NCBI GenBank assembly: GCA_947642555.1
Contig: CANRSX010000005.1
Span: 124,001 to 188,000 of the forward strand
Origin: an uncultured Roseburia sp.
GTDB taxonomy: Bacteria; Bacillota; Clostridia; Lachnospirales; Lachnospiraceae
Length of the DNA stretch: 64,000 nucleotides
Reading direction: 5' to 3'
Shown here: piece by piece, positions 43,268-52,840 of the stretch
How positions within the stretch are numbered: position 1 is the stretch's first letter
Layout of the letters: every line of letters starts with the position of its first letter
Notes under the pieces: generated by a model
What the model was told of the DNA's origin: nothing
The model's database searches: none
What the model saw: the letters and a program-made list of their open reading frames with translations, nothing else
Program-made: the position numbers and the translations under genes

Positions 43268-46200
43268 CTATTTGTCGAGATCCCCTTCGATCAGATTCAC
43301 CGATACCAGGGTTGAGATTCCTTTTTCCTGCATCGTGATACCGTACAGCCGGTCCGCTGCCGCCATGGTGCCCCTCCGGTGCGTGATCACGATAAACTGC
43401 GTGCTTTTGGTGAGCTTGTGCAGATACTTCGCGAAACGTCCGACATTGGAGTCGTCCAGCGCCGCCTCGATCTCGTCTAACAGGCAGAACGGCGACGGCT
43501 TTAAGTTCTGGATCGCAAAGAGCAGCGCGATCGCGGTGAGCGATTTTTCCCCTCCGGACATCTGCATCATATTCTGCAGCTTCTTTCCCGGCGGCTGAGC
43601 GATGATGCGGATCCCGCACTCTAAGATATCCTCATCCTCCACAAGCTCTAACGTGCCCTTTCCTCCGCCGAAGAGCTCCTTAAAGACCTGGTCGAATTCC
43701 CGCTGGATCTCGGCGAATTTTTCCATAAACTGCTTCCGCATCCCGGTGTCGAGCTCCTCGATAATTCCTATAAGTGTCTGTTCCGCTTCCACCAGATCGT
43801 CATGCTGTCCCTTTAAAAACTCGTAGCGCTCCGAGATCTCCCTGTAATCCTCGATCGCGTTGACATTGACGTCGCCGAGCGCGCGGATCTCGTCCCGGAT
43901 GGAAGAGAGCATCCGCTTTACCTGCGCGGGATCCGTAAATTCTTCCTGTCTTAACTCCATCGCGGCATGCAGGGTCAGCTCATACTCCTCCCACATATAG
44001 TTGCTCTGATATTCCGACTCTTCCTCAAGCTTTTCCCGCTGGCTGTTCAGGCGGAAAAGCTCCTTGTCGAGCTCCGCGATCTGCTTTGCGATGTCCTCCC
44101 GCTTCTGGAAAAATCCTTTGTACTCCGCGGACATCTCCTCCCTGCGGCGCGTCTTTTCGGAAAGCTCCTCCTGAAGCCGCACACAGTGTTCCCCGGCCGC
44201 TTCGATCGTCTGCAGGATCGCCTCGATCTCCTGACGCTTCTTTCCGGCGTCCTCCTTCGCCTCTTTCGCTTCCAGAAGAAAGCCTTTGCGCTCGTTTTCA
44301 TAGCGTCCGAGCTCGGTCCGGATCCGGTTGACATTCTCCTGGATAAACTCCGCCTTCTGGCTTAAGGACGCCTCCGCGAGCTGTATGCCCGACAGCTCCT
44401 CCTGCGCCTTCGCCTCAAGGCCGCTCGTCTCGTCGATCACCTTCTGGAATGCGGCCGTCTCCTCCCCGATCTGGCCTTCCCGCTCATCCGCTTTCGCGAG
44501 CTCCTCCGTGATCTGCGCTTTATTTCCGCTGATCTCGCGCAGCTGGTTCTCGATTTCCTTACTCTCGCGCTTCAGCCCTTCAAACACCTGCTCGCTCTCG
44601 TTTTTCTGCTCCGCCGCGCGCTCCACGTTCATGCGCGCCGTATTCTGAAGCAGGAAGCTCTGCTGGAGACCGTTTTTATTTTTCTCGATGTCCTCCGCGA
44701 GAAGGCTCATCGCGGTCAGAATCTCCTCCTGACGGTTTTTATGCTCCGCGATCTCCTTTTGTAAGCCGGATACCTTCTGCTCGAGCTCCTCGATCTGCCG
44801 GTTTCTCGCCAGCAGGTTGCTGCTGTTGCGGAACGCGCCTCCTGTCATGGAACCGCCCGGGCTTAAGTACTCGCCCTCGAGCGTGACGATGTGGAGCGAA
44901 TAGCGGTATTTGCGCGCCAGCGCCGTCGCGTCGTCGATCGTCTCCGCCACGATCACACGGCCGAGCAGATGGGAAATCACCCCTTCGTACTTCGGATCCG
45001 CCGAAACCAGCCCGCTCGCTGCGCCGATGACGCCGCGCTCCTTTAACGCTTCCGGGTTCCGGATCCCGCCCTGCCCTTTTACGCTTGTAAGCGGCAGAAA
45101 GGTCGCGCGGCCGTACCGGTTCTGTTTTAAGTAGGAAATCATCTCCTTTGCGGTGCGCTCATCCTCCGTGACGATATTCTGAATGCTTCCGCCAAGCGCG
45201 GTCTCAATCGCGGTCTCATATCGTTTTTCCACATGGATCAGATCGGACACCACGCCGATTAATCCCGGATGCTTTGCCTTCTGCTCCATCACGCGGCGGA
45301 TGCTGTTTCCGTAGCCGTCGTAGCGCTCCGCGATATTTTTCAGAGATTCGAGCCGCGACTGTTCTTTGTGAAATGTCGTCACCGCCTGCTCGAGCCGCTG
45401 GCTGGTCTCCGTCGATTTTCTTCGCCATTCCCGCTCTTTTTCCTCCATGCGGGCCGCTTCCTGCTGCAGCTCGTCAATCGCCCGGTTTATGCCGTCTAAC
45501 TCCCGCTGGCAGGTGGCCAGTGACTCCTCCAGATCGGCCTCCTCGCTCTTTCGGGCGAGCAGACGCTTCGTCAGCTGGGCTTTGCGGATGTTCACCTGCT
45601 CCGCCATCGTATCGTAGCGCTGCTGTCTCGCCTTGACCGACGCCTTCTGATTTAAAAGGCCGATGATCTCGTTCTTGCCGTTCTCGATCCCCTCGGTGCA
45701 GCGCGCCAGCTTCTCCTGCAGCTCCCTTAACCGCTCCGCGGCGATGAGCCGCTGCTCTCCTGTCCTGGCAAGCTCCGCCTCCAGCGCCTCCTGCTCGGCC
45801 TGATAAGCGGCCAGCGCGTCGCTCCGCTCCGTCTCCTCCCGGTCAATGGAGGCGAGACGGCTTTTTAAGTGTTCGTCCGTCATCTCCGCGGTATGTATCT
45901 GCTCGTTTAAGACGCTGACCTGCCCCTCGAGCCTGCCTTTTTTCACGGTGGTATCGCTGATCTCATCCCGGATGGCGGTCAGCTGCTCCTCCATCACGGC
46001 CATGTCCTGCTCCATCTTCTCGTATTCGGTCCGCGCCTTCTCGTGCGCCGTGTTCGCCTCCGCCAGCTGCGCGTCCGCGATCTTATACTTTTCGGCCACA
46101 TCCTTCTGCTGCGTCTCGATCCGCTTTACCTCGAGCAGGAACATATTCACATCGTAAGTCTTTAGCTCTTCTTTTTTCTTCAGATAAATCCTTGCCTTCT

Positions 46201-46828
46201 CGGCCTGACGCTCTAAGGGCCCTACCTGGCGCTCTAGCTCCGAGAGGATGTCGTTGACGCGCACCAGGTTCTCCCGCTCGCTTTCCAGCCTCTTCTGAGC
46301 CGTCGCCTTGCGCTTTTTATACTTCACGATGCCGGCCGCCTCGTCGAACAGCTCCCGGCGCTCCTCCGGCTTTCCGCTCAGGATCCGCTCGATCTGGCCC
46401 TGCCCGATGATCGAATAGCCTTCCTTTCCGATCCCGGTATCGTAAAACAGCTCCGTGATATCCTTAAGCCGGCACGGACTCCCGTTGATCAGATACTCGC
46501 TCTCCCCGGAACGGTACACGCGCCTGGCGACCGTCACCTCCTCAAAATCGATCGCGAGCTGGTGATCGGAATTGTCCATGGTGATCGCCACGCTGGCGTA
46601 GCTTAACGGCTTCCGGTTCTCGGTTCCCGCAAAGATGACGTCCTGCATGCTGGCCCCGCGCAGCTGCTTTGCGCTCTGTTCCCCGAGCACCCAGCGCACG
46701 GCGTCCGCCACGTTGCTTTTGCCGCTCCCGTTCGGTCCGACAATCCCCGTGATCCCGTTGTGAAATTCAAACACGATTTTATTGGCAAATGATTTAAATC
46801 CCTGTACTTCAATCGATTTCAGATACAT
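43268..46828 (-). CDS. smc: Chromosome segregation ATPase SMC
   Basis: 1186 residues. N-terminal Walker [21 protein letters not shown] (from residue 32); coiled coil about 165-500; hinge about 520-680 ([19 protein letters not shown] ... [24 protein letters not shown]); second coiled coil about 690-1030; then the C-terminal ABC signature [17 protein letters not shown] and Walker [14 protein letters not shown]. It dimerises through the hinge and compacts and aligns chromosome arms with ScpA and ScpB. It lies 7 bases after rnc and is followed by ftsY. Confidence 0.97.
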   Translation of the reverse strand: MYLKSIEVQGFKSFANKIVFEFHNGITGIVGPNGSGKSNVADAVRWVLGEQSAKQLRGASMQDVIFAGTENRKPLSYASVAITMDNSDHQLAIDFEEVTVARRVYRSGESEYLINGSPCRLKDITELFYDTGIGKEGYSIIGQGQIERILSGKPEERRELFDEAAGIVKYKKRKATAQKRLESERENLVRVNDILSELERQVGPLERQAEKARIYLKKKEELKTYDVNMFLLEVKRIETQQKDVAEKYKIADAQLAEANTAHEKARTEYEKMEQDMAVMEEQLTAIRDEISDTTVKKGRLEGQVSVLNEQIHTAEMTDEHLKSRLASIDREETERSDALAAYQAEQEALEAELARTGEQRLIAAERLRELQEKLARCTEGIENGKNEIIGLLNQKASVKARQQRYDTMAEQVNIRKAQLTKRLLARKSEEADLEESLATCQRELDGINRAIDELQQEAARMEEKEREWRRKSTETSQRLEQAVTTFHKEQSRLESLKNIAERYDGYGNSIRRVMEQKAKHPGLIGVVSDLIHVEKRYETAIETALGGSIQNIVTEDERTAKEMISYLKQNRYGRATFLPLTSVKGQGGIRNPEALKERGVIGAASGLVSADPKYEGVISHLLGRVIVAETIDDATALARKYRYSLHIVTLEGEYLSPGGSMTGGAFRNSSNLLARNRQIEELEQKVSGLQKEIAEHKNRQEEILTAMSLLAEDIEKNKNGLQQSFLLQNTARMNVERAAEQKNESEQVFEGLKRESKEIENQLREISGNKAQITEELAKADEREGQIGEETAAFQKVIDETSGLEAKAQEELSGIQLAEASLSQKAEFIQENVNRIRTELGRYENERKGFLLEAKEAKEDAGKKRQEIEAILQTIEAAGEHCVRLQEELSEKTRRREEMSAEYKGFFQKREDIAKQIAELDKELFRLNSQREKLEEESEYQSNYMWEEYELTLHAAMELRQEEFTDPAQVKRMLSSIRDEIRALGDVNVNAIEDYREISERYEFLKGQHDDLVEAEQTLIGIIEELDTGMRKQFMEKFAEIQREFDQVFKELFGGGKGTLELVEDEDILECGIRIIAQPPGKKLQNMMQMSGGEKSLTAIALLFAIQNLKPSPFCLLDEIEAALDDSNVGRFAKYLHKLTKSTQFIVITHRRGTMAAADRLYGITMQEKGISTLVSVNLIEGDLDK

Positions 46829-46835
46829 AGTTCCC

Positions 46836-47522
46836 TCACAGCTGTGGTTTCAGCAGCAGAAGCCCGCGGTATGCCGCCTCCTGCTCCGCCGCTTTTTTGG
46901 TGGGTCCGCTTCCCTCTCCGATGACGCGTTCCCCGATCCGGGCCTCCACCGAAAAATGCTTCGCGTGATCCGGGCCGGATTCCCCGGTCAGCTCATAGAC
47001 GAGCGGTTCGTCGCAGCTGCCCTGCACAACCTCCTGCAGAATCGTCTTACTGTCGTAGAACAGCTTTTTGTGCTCGATATCCGTCAGGACAAAACGCCGG
47101 ACGAACGCTCCCGCCGCCTCAAAGCCGCCGTCCAGATAGATCGCGCCGATCACCGCCTCAAGCGCGTCCGAGAGAATCGACTTGCGCTTCCTTCCCCCGG
47201 TCTGCTCCTCGCCTTTTCCGAGGTACAGGTAATCCCCGAGACGGATCTCGTCCGTGCAGAGCGCTAACGTGGGCTCGCAGACAAGGCTTGCCCGCAGCTT
47301 TGTGAGATCTCCCTCCGAGAGCTTCGGATAATGGTGGTACAGGAATTCGCTCGACGTCACCTCGAGCACCGCGTCACCTAAGAATTCGAGCTTCTCGTTA
47401 TCCGAATACTTTTTCATATGTTTTTCATTCGCGTAGGAGCTGTGGGTCAGCGCCTGACGCAGCAGTCCCTCCTGCCGGAAGGTGTAGCCGATCTGCTCCT
47501 GCAGTTCTGTTAACTTTGACAT
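46836..47522 (-). CDS. rnc: Ribonuclease III
   Basis: 228-residue double-strand-specific RNase that processes rRNA precursors and structured mRNAs. Catalytic signature NEKLEFLGDAVLEVTSSEFL (about 43-62), the second acidic cluster SDALEAVIGAIYLDGG, and a C-terminal dsRNA-binding domain (about 158-226, LQEVVQGSCDEPLVYELTG...GSGPTKKAAEQEAAYRGLLL). I start at 47522 (MSKLTELQEQ) after GGAGGATTT; a frame extended to 47588 only reads through the palindromic repeat. First gene of the rnc-smc-ftsY-ilvA unit. Confidence 0.95.
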   Translation of the reverse strand: MSKLTELQEQIGYTFRQEGLLRQALTHSSYANEKHMKKYSDNEKLEFLGDAVLEVTSSEFLYHHYPKLSEGDLTKLRASLVCEPTLALCTDEIRLGDYLYLGKGEEQTGGRKRKSILSDALEAVIGAIYLDGGFEAAGAFVRRFVLTDIEHKKLFYDSKTILQEVVQGSCDEPLVYELTGESGPDHAKHFSVEARIGERVIGEGSGPTKKAAEQEAAYRGLLLLKPQL

Positions 47523-47549
47523 AAATCCTCCACGGGTATTTGCCGTCTG

Positions 47550-47596
47550 CTTAAAAGCCCTCAGGATTGCTCCGTCCTTCGGACTCACGCAATCCT
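47550..47596 (-). repeat. Palindromic leader repeat, copy A
   Basis: 47 bases identical to copy B. Minus strand: AGGATTGC, TGAGTCC, GAA, GGAC, GGA, GCAATCCT, then GAGGGCTTTTAAG. It ends 28 bases before the rnc start codon. Confidence 0.9.
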
Positions 47597-47647
47597 TCTT
47601 TTATTCTGAAAAGTTCAGCCCGCGCCATTCGCGCTTTAAGCTGGTAT

Positions 47648-47694
47648 CTTAAAAGCCCTCAGGATTGCTCCGTCCTTCGGACTCACGCAATCCT
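47648..47694 (-). repeat. Palindromic leader repeat, copy B
   Basis: Identical over 47 bases to copy A, 98 bases away in the same orientation. Upstream on the minus strand (to about 47730) it also resembles the flank of copy C at 1530-1563 (ATGAGCAGG, GTGCGAAT). Confidence 0.9.
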
Positions 47695-47816
47695 GCACAC
47701 GTATTCGCACTCCGCACTATCGTGCTTCCTGCTCATACGTGATAGCATCCCTGACAGACGTACTGTCCTGCGTGTAAACACGCGTCCTGTCCGTCTGCCG
47801 GGACAGGGCTTTTAAT

Positions 47817-47847
47817 GTAAAAAGGATGAGAGGATCTCCTCTCATCC
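47817..47847 (-). terminator. Rho-independent terminator of plsX-acpP
   Basis: Perfect 11-bp arms GGATGAGAGGA/TCCTCTCATCC (47824-47847) with a two-base loop, followed on the minus strand by TTTTT, 9 bases after the acpP stop. Confidence 0.92.
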
Positions 47848-47855
47848 TGAATATC

Positions 47856-48089
47856 TTATGCGTTTATGGCTTTCTTTATCTCTTCCACAGCATCCGATAC
47901 CGTCACAATGTGCTCCGCTTCCTCGTTTGCGATCTCAATATCAAACTCTTCTTCAATCCCCATTATAATCTGAAAAATATCAAGGGAATCCGCACCAAGA
48001 TCGTCCGTAAACGTCGACTCCATCGTCACTTCCTCCTCGTCGACATTCAGTACTTCTGCAATGATTTTCTTTAATTTTTCAAATTCCAT
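47856..48089 (-). CDS. acpP: Acyl carrier protein
   Basis: 77-residue acidic four-helix carrier for fatty acid synthesis. The phosphopantetheine serine is in [14 protein letters not shown] (Ser about 35). Length and charge are typical. It starts 2 bases after the plsX stop with GAAGGAATG, so translation is coupled, and is followed by a strong terminator. The motif has DSLD with I/F where many ACPs have DSLDTVEL, a minor variation. Confidence 0.95.
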   Translation of the reverse strand: MEFEKLKKIIAEVLNVDEEEVTMESTFTDDLGADSLDIFQIIMGIEEEFDIEIANEEAEHIVTVSDAVEEIKKAINA

Positions 48090-48091
48090 AC

Positions 48092-49132
48092 CTACATTCC
48101 TTCCTGTTCTGCTGAACTTAAAATATTTTTCCGGATCCGGCCATTGATGTCCTGCTCCTTAAAGGTCACGCACTGGAAAATCGAATTCGTGATCTCCCCT
48201 GCCTTTGCGCTGCCGTGCGTCTTGACCACAAGCCCGTTTAACCCGAGCAGCGGCGCTCCGCCGTACTGCGTCGCGTCGAAGCTCTTTAACGTGCCTTTGA
48301 GCGCCGGAAGGGCGAGCGCGGCGCCGATCTTACTCTTTAACGTGCTCATCATACCCTTTTTGATCGCGTCGATCAGCGTCGCGCTTAAGCCCTCATAGAG
48401 CTTTAAGATCACATTCCCGACAAACGCCTCGCAGACAATCACATCGGCTTCCCCGCGCGGAATCTCACGCGCCTCGATACTGCCCACGAAATTGATATCC
48501 GCGCATTCTTTTAAGAGCGGAAACGTCTCTTTTACCAGGGCGTTTCCCTTTTCCTCCTCCGCGCCGATATTTACGATCGCGACCCGCGGCCGCTTCACGC
48601 CGAGCACATGCTCCACATAGACAGACCCCATCTTCGCGAACTGCACCAGATGAGACGGTCTCGCGTCCACATTCGCCCCGCAGTCGATGAGGAGCGAAAC
48701 GCCCTTTTCCGTGGGGATCAGAGGCGCCAGCGGGGGACGCTCGATCCCGCGGATTCTTCCGACGATTCCCTGCCCGCCGACGAGTACCGCTCCCGAGCTG
48801 CCCGCCGATACAAAGGCGTCCGCCTCTTTTTTCTTTACCAGGTTCATTCCAACGACAATAGAAGACTGCTTCTTCGTGCGGATGGCCGCAACCGGCGGCT
48901 CCGCCGTCTCGATCACCTCCTCCGCATGAACGACTCTGATCTGCCCGGACGGATACTGATACTTTGAAAGCTCCGCACGGACGACATCCTCCTGTCCCAC
49001 CAGGATCACGGTGATATCCCCCCTGGCGCAAACCGCATCGACGGCTCCTTTTACCGGTTCCGCCGGCGCATAATCTCCCCCCATCGCATCCAGCACGACC
49101 TTTGTGCTGCCGGCCTCCTGACTCTGCTGCAT
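48092..49132 (-). CDS. plsX: Phosphate acyltransferase PlsX
   Basis: 346 residues. It converts acyl-ACP to acyl phosphate for phospholipid synthesis. Signature [19 protein letters not shown] at the N-terminus, then [41 protein letters not shown] and [20 protein letters not shown] choose the ATG at 49132, since GGAGA lies before it; the TTG four codons upstream overlaps that site. It is followed directly by acpP, the usual Firmicutes order. Confidence 0.95.
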   Translation of the reverse strand: MQQSQEAGSTKVVLDAMGGDYAPAEPVKGAVDAVCARGDITVILVGQEDVVRAELSKYQYPSGQIRVVHAEEVIETAEPPVAAIRTKKQSSIVVGMNLVKKKEADAFVSAGSSGAVLVGGQGIVGRIRGIERPPLAPLIPTEKGVSLLIDCGANVDARPSHLVQFAKMGSVYVEHVLGVKRPRVAIVNIGAEEEKGNALVKETFPLLKECADINFVGSIEAREIPRGEADVIVCEAFVGNVILKLYEGLSATLIDAIKKGMMSTLKSKIGAALALPALKGTLKSFDATQYGGAPLLGLNGLVVKTHGSAKAGEITNSIFQCVTFKEQDINGRIRKNILSSAEQEGM

Positions 49133-49229
49133 AACTGTCTCCAATCTGTCACACTTCGGGCTTTTCCCTTTCGTCTATAACAAAGAATACGATAAGTCCA
49201 TCTGGAAGTCAATAACAAAAAAATGAGTT

Positions 49230-49883
49230 TTAATTAAAGTACTCTCTGTTCCGCTCCTCCTCCGCAGCGAGATCCTCCTCCGTCATATATTTGCGGAATA
49301 CACGCTCCAGGACAAGGTTTGCAAGCACCATATAAACGGCAGGCACCAGCATGATCGTCGGCGGAATCAGCCATGCCACGAAAACCGAAACCAGATAGAG
49401 CACGAACAGAAGCAGCGTCCACGGCAGATTGGCGATCGCGATCAGCCCGGAATTTTTTAGCACCGCCTTCGTCACGTTCTCAAACCGCGCGATATATGGG
49501 AACAGATAAATCCCCCACATCAGAATCAGGGCGATAAACACAATAAATACGAAAAACATTTTTCCGATCGACTCGCCCGCCTTTGCGAACTGATACATGA
49601 TATAACAGTCCATCACCATAAAAATCGTGGCCGCAAACACGATCAGCCAGGCGATGGTCGACTGCTTGAAGTTTGCCCGGAACGCATGCCAGAATTCGCT
49701 CCAGACATAGCCCCTGCTGTGGCGGATCACCTTGTTCACCGTGTAATACATCGCCGTCGTGGCCGCCCCGGCCGTGACGATCGGAACGCAGCAGAGCAGC
49801 CAGAGCACGCTTAAGCCCACGCAGTCCACCGCCTTGCTTAAGAACTGAAAAAATTTGTTGTCCATATTAAAGATCTGACCCAT
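49230..49883 (-). CDS. YesL/DUF624-family membrane protein
   Basis: 217 residues with about five hydrophobic segments. The family signature is LLCCVPIVTAGAATTAMYYTV at about 29-50, followed by GYVWSEFWHAFRANFKQSTI. YesL proteins are usually encoded beside ABC sugar importers and two-component or AraC regulators and have no fixed biochemical role. Here it sits between nicotinamidase and plsX, away from any transporter. AAGGAGAG precedes the start, and it lies 16 bases after the hydrolase gene, so the two are probably co-transcribed. Confidence 0.85.
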   Translation of the reverse strand: MGQIFNMDNKFFQFLSKAVDCVGLSVLWLLCCVPIVTAGAATTAMYYTVNKVIRHSRGYVWSEFWHAFRANFKQSTIAWLIVFAATIFMVMDCYIMYQFAKAGESIGKMFFVFIVFIALILMWGIYLFPYIARFENVTKAVLKNSGLIAIANLPWTLLLFVLYLVSVFVAWLIPPTIMLVPAVYMVLANLVLERVFRKYMTEEDLAAEEERNREYFN

Positions 49884-49899
49884 ATATCCACACTCTCCT

Positions 49900-50445
49900 T
49901 TACCGGGACAAAAGCGAATCCCCGTCTGTAATCACAACCTGACACATCCGCATCGCAGACAGCGCGTTCTCATGACTCTCCGGCGTCACGCCCGCGCAGC
50001 AGGACGCGTCCACCACAACCGGCGTCTCCGGGAAATACGCTTTTAACAGCAGCGCGTTCGAGATCACGCAGATGTCCGTGCACAGGCCGATCAGCTCGAT
50101 CGATTCGTAACCGTCCGCCCCGTGCTCCTTTAAGTACGCTGCAAGCTCCGGCGAACCGAAGGACGGCTTGTCCAGAATGACCGCATGCTTCGCCTCGCAG
50201 GCCTCTGACACATCCGGATGGATCTGATGCCCCTGTGTACCGCGGATACAGTGCGCGACCGGAAGATTCTTTCCCTCGAGCGTATCCAGGTAATTCTCCC
50301 CGTGCGTGTCCCTCGTGCAGATCACGGCTCCGTCAAACGCGGCGATCTTTTCCGTCACCTTCGGCACAATCGCCTGCGCCTCCGACGTCCCCAGCGCACC
50401 GTCGATAAAATCATTCTGCATATCCACAACAATCAGCGCTTTCAT
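49900..50445 (-). CDS. Nicotinamidase/isochorismatase-family cysteine hydrolase
   Basis: 181 residues. Catalytic Asp in LIVVDMQNDF (Asp8), Lys in LDKPSFGS (about 93) and nucleophile Cys in LIGLCTDICVISNALLLK (about 138). The DTHGENYLDTLEGKNLPVAHC region matches nicotinamidases, so conversion of nicotinamide to nicotinate in NAD salvage is the best guess; related amidases cannot be excluded. AGGAGGCGTGAG precedes the ATG. A strong hairpin separates it from rpmF upstream. Confidence 0.85.
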   Translation of the reverse strand: MKALIVVDMQNDFIDGALGTSEAQAIVPKVTEKIAAFDGAVICTRDTHGENYLDTLEGKNLPVAHCIRGTQGHQIHPDVSEACEAKHAVILDKPSFGSPELAAYLKEHGADGYESIELIGLCTDICVISNALLLKAYFPETPVVVDASCCAGVTPESHENALSAMRMCQVVITDGDSLLSR

Positions 50446-50477
50446 CTCACGCCTCCTTCCGGTCGTATTATGTCAAA

Positions 50478-50500
50478 GGGGCTGTCCCAGGACAGCCCCC
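50478..50500 (-). terminator. Hairpin terminator after rpmF
   Basis: GGGGCTGTCC/GGACAGCCCC with a two-base loop (50478-50499), 20 bases past the rpmF stop. The following T run on the minus strand is short (TTTG), so readthrough into the hydrolase gene is possible. Confidence 0.65.
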
Positions 50501-50519
50501 CTATTTACTCTTTGTCAGA

Positions 50520-50699
50520 TTAATCCTGCGGAATAATCTCTTTTTTATTATAAGAGCCGCAGTTTTTGCACACTCTGTGCGGGATCATGAGCTCTCCGCA
50601 TTTGCTGCACTTTACCAGCGTCGGAGCGGTCATTTTCCAGTTCGCTCTTCTTCTATCTCTTCTTCCCTTGGAAGATTTGTTCTTCGGACAGATTGACAT
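50520..50699 (-). CDS. rpmF: Ribosomal protein L32
   Basis: 59 residues: starts MSICPKNKSSKGRRDRRRAN, followed by the zinc ribbon CSKCGE and CKNCGSYNKKEII. GGAGGTG lies upstream of the ATG at 50699, which follows the yceD stop by only 3 bases. L32 is a small 50S protein. The yceD-rpmF pairing is conserved across bacteria. The cysteine-containing (zinc-binding) form is present rather than the zinc-free paralogue. Confidence 0.95.
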   Translation of the reverse strand: MSICPKNKSSKGRRDRRRANWKMTAPTLVKCSKCGELMIPHRVCKNCGSYNKKEIIPQD

Positions 50700-50702
50700 T
50701 TC

Positions 50703-51317
50703 TCACACCTCCTTAAATTTGTTAAAGATATCCTGTATTGCCGCCATTCTCGGATCCGGCGCATTCCGGTCGCAGCCGCACTCCCCTTCATTGAGGTTCG
50801 CGCCGCACTCCCGGCAGATGCCTCTGCAGTCCTCCCTGCACAGCACCTTCATCGGCCAGCCCGTGAGAATCTCCCCGTAGACGAGCCGGTCCGTATCCAG
50901 CTTCCATCCGTCCAGGTAATCCGGTGACTCCTCTGCCTCCTGCTCCTTCGCCGGATCCGATGCATCCGCATCCGGTCCCGCACCGGCGCCGTCCCAGTCC
51001 CCGGTCATCTCTCCTGCGCTGCCCTCTTCCTCGATCAGGAAATCCCCCTCCGTGCGAAGCGTCCTGTCAATGACAAGACGAAGCTCTGTGGGTACCTCCG
51101 CAAGACAGCGGCTGCAGGGAATCGTCACCGTAAGCTCCGCGGTCCCGCTGATCCTTATCCTCTGATCCAGAAGATGCGTGATCCGCAGCTCTGCCGGCGT
51201 ACTCCTCGTGATGGGAAAACTGCCAAGCCTCGACTCAAAAGACGTAAGTCCGATCGGAACCGCCTCTGTCATCTCCGTACGTCCGCCAAAAACAATATCC
51301 GAAATATCAATCAGCAT
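50703..51317 (-). CDS. YceD/DUF177-family 23S rRNA accumulation protein
   Basis: 204 residues. Seen: CSRCLAEVPTELRLVIDRTL (about 68-88), YGEILTGWPMKVLCREDC, and the zinc-like CREDCRGICRECGANLNEGECGC end. DUF177 proteins are needed for 23S rRNA accumulation and sit next to rpmF. Start at 51317 (MLIDISDIVF) after AAGGAGAGAGCC. Residues about 98-130 form an acidic, low-complexity linker (GDWDGAGAGPDADASDPAKE), longer than usual. Confidence 0.9.
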   Translation of the reverse strand: MLIDISDIVFGGRTEMTEAVPIGLTSFESRLGSFPITRSTPAELRITHLLDQRIRISGTAELTVTIPCSRCLAEVPTELRLVIDRTLRTEGDFLIEEEGSAGEMTGDWDGAGAGPDADASDPAKEQEAEESPDYLDGWKLDTDRLVYGEILTGWPMKVLCREDCRGICRECGANLNEGECGCDRNAPDPRMAAIQDIFNKFKEV

Positions 51318-51421
51318 GGCTCTCTCCTTCACCGCGGCGCAAATCCTGATACAAGCGAAAGATTTACACCTAGACAATTATACATACGCCGGTTTTGTTT
51401 GTCAACACAAAATTCTCTAAA

Positions 51422-51447
51422 GTTCAGCCATTCTCTGCGGGCTGAAC
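51422..51447 (-). terminator. Possible terminator of ackA
   Basis: GTTCAGCC/GGCTGAAC with a 10-base loop, followed on the minus strand by TTTAGAGAATTTT. A second GC-rich pair, CCGGGC/GCCCGG, lies between it and ackA. Confidence 0.45.
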
Positions 51448-51489
51448 GGATCCGGGCCATCCTCTGCGGGATGTGCGAATCATGCCCGG

Positions 51490-52680
51490 CTATTTCACCA
51501 GCGCTACAGTCTCCCGCGCAATCGCAAGCTCCTCGTTGGTCGGAATCACGCAGACCTTCACCTTCGAATCCGGTGTGGAGATCACGCGCTCCTCCCCGCG
51601 GACCGTATTGGCCTCCTCGTCCACGGCAATCCCTAAGTACCCCAGATATGCGAGCACCTTACTGCGGACGAGCTGCGTATTCTCGCCGATCCCCGCCGTA
51701 AACGCGATGGCGTCCACGCCGTTCATGGCTGCCACATAAGAGCCGATATACTTCGCCACGCGGTAGGAGAAGACCTCGATCGCGTTGACGGCCAGCTCAT
51801 TGCCCTCATTATATGCGGCCTCAAGATCGCGGAAATCACTCGAGAGCTGTGAGATCCCCTGTACGCCGGATTTTTTATTCAGCACGTTCATCACGCCCTC
51901 AATGTCTAAGTTTTCTTTTTTCGCGATAAATTCCATGATGGCCGGATCGATATCGCCGGAACGCGTTCCCATCACAAGCCCCTCAAGCGGCGTTAAGCCC
52001 ATGGAGGTATCCACACACTCCCCGTTTAACACGGCGCTGATCGACGCGCCGTTGCCCAGGTGCGCAACGATAATTTTCGAACTTTTCAGATCCATCCCTA
52101 AGAATTCCGCCGTGCGCTTTGACACAAAGCTGTGGCTCGTCCCGTGGAAGCCGTATCTTCTGACCTTGTACTTCTCATAGTACTCGTAGGGCAGGCCGTA
52201 GAGGTATGCCTTCTTCGGCATGGTCTGGTGGAATGCCGTGTCGAACACGCCGACCATCGGCACATCCGGCATGAGCTCTCTGCACGCGTCGATCCCGATC
52301 AGGTTCGCCGGATTGTGAAGCGGCGCAAGGTCGTTGCACTCCTCCACCACCGCGAGCACCTCAGGCGTGAGCACGGTCGAGCAGGCAAATTTTTCCCCGC
52401 CGTGCACGACACGGTGTCCCACCGCATCGATCTCGGAAAGGCTCTTAATCGCTCCGGTCGACGGGTTTACAAGCGCGTCGAGCACCATCTGAATCGCCTG
52501 CTTGTGCGTCGGCATATCCGCCTCGGTGATCTCCTTGTCCAGTCCGCTCTTCTGATACACCAGTCTTCCGTCAATCCCGATCCGCTCGCATAACCCCTTT
52601 GCAAGCACCGTCTCGCTCTCCGAATCAATCAGCTGATATTTCAGGGAAGAGCTGCCACAGTTTACCACTAATACATTCAT
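51490..52680 (-). CDS. ackA: Acetate kinase
   Basis: 396 residues. It converts acetyl phosphate and ADP to acetate and ATP in anaerobic fermentation. Family motifs: MNVLVVNCGSSSLKYQL at the start, HRVVHGGEKF, DTAFHQTMP, the RRYGFHGTSHSFV catalytic segment, and IVAHLGNGASISAV. I prefer the ATG at 52680 (GGAGAGA at a suitable distance) over the one two codons upstream. The usual partner pta (phosphotransacetylase) is not adjacent; a yceD-rpmF unit lies downstream and a MATE pump upstream. Confidence 0.96.
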   Translation of the reverse strand: MNVLVVNCGSSSLKYQLIDSESETVLAKGLCERIGIDGRLVYQKSGLDKEITEADMPTHKQAIQMVLDALVNPSTGAIKSLSEIDAVGHRVVHGGEKFACSTVLTPEVLAVVEECNDLAPLHNPANLIGIDACRELMPDVPMVGVFDTAFHQTMPKKAYLYGLPYEYYEKYKVRRYGFHGTSHSFVSKRTAEFLGMDLKSSKIIVAHLGNGASISAVLNGECVDTSMGLTPLEGLVMGTRSGDIDPAIMEFIAKKENLDIEGVMNVLNKKSGVQGISQLSSDFRDLEAAYNEGNELAVNAIEVFSYRVAKYIGSYVAAMNGVDAIAFTAGIGENTQLVRSKVLAYLGYLGIAVDEEANTVRGEERVISTPDSKVKVCVIPTNEELAIARETVALVK

Positions 52681-52840
52681 AATCATTCTCTCCTTTTCTT
52701 CGCGCGGGCTTCATCCGGACGGCATTTCTGCCCCGGCAGCGTACCGACACGCCCTCTCCCGCATATATGCATTCAGTATACGCCAGATTTTTCCTGTATA
52801 CAAGCCCTTTCTTCTGATATTTCCCATAGCCGCATAACGG

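Larger units (their letters stand above)
47523..47855 (-). other. 333-base leader region of rnc containing repeats and hairpins
   Basis: The gap between the acpP terminator and rnc holds two identical 47-base palindromic elements (47550-47596, 47648-47694). Further out are a GTGTTTACAC hairpin near 47774-47785 and paired GACAG/CTGTC segments around 47754-47807. No promoter was identified with confidence and no coding potential is evident. Because RNase III cuts structured RNA, the stacked hairpins could be its own targets (inference). Confidence 0.5.

Noticed and set aside
47523-47588. 22-codon N-terminal extension of RNase III
   Set aside because: The extension is encoded by the palindromic repeat, and a strong GGAGG precedes the internal ATG at 47522.
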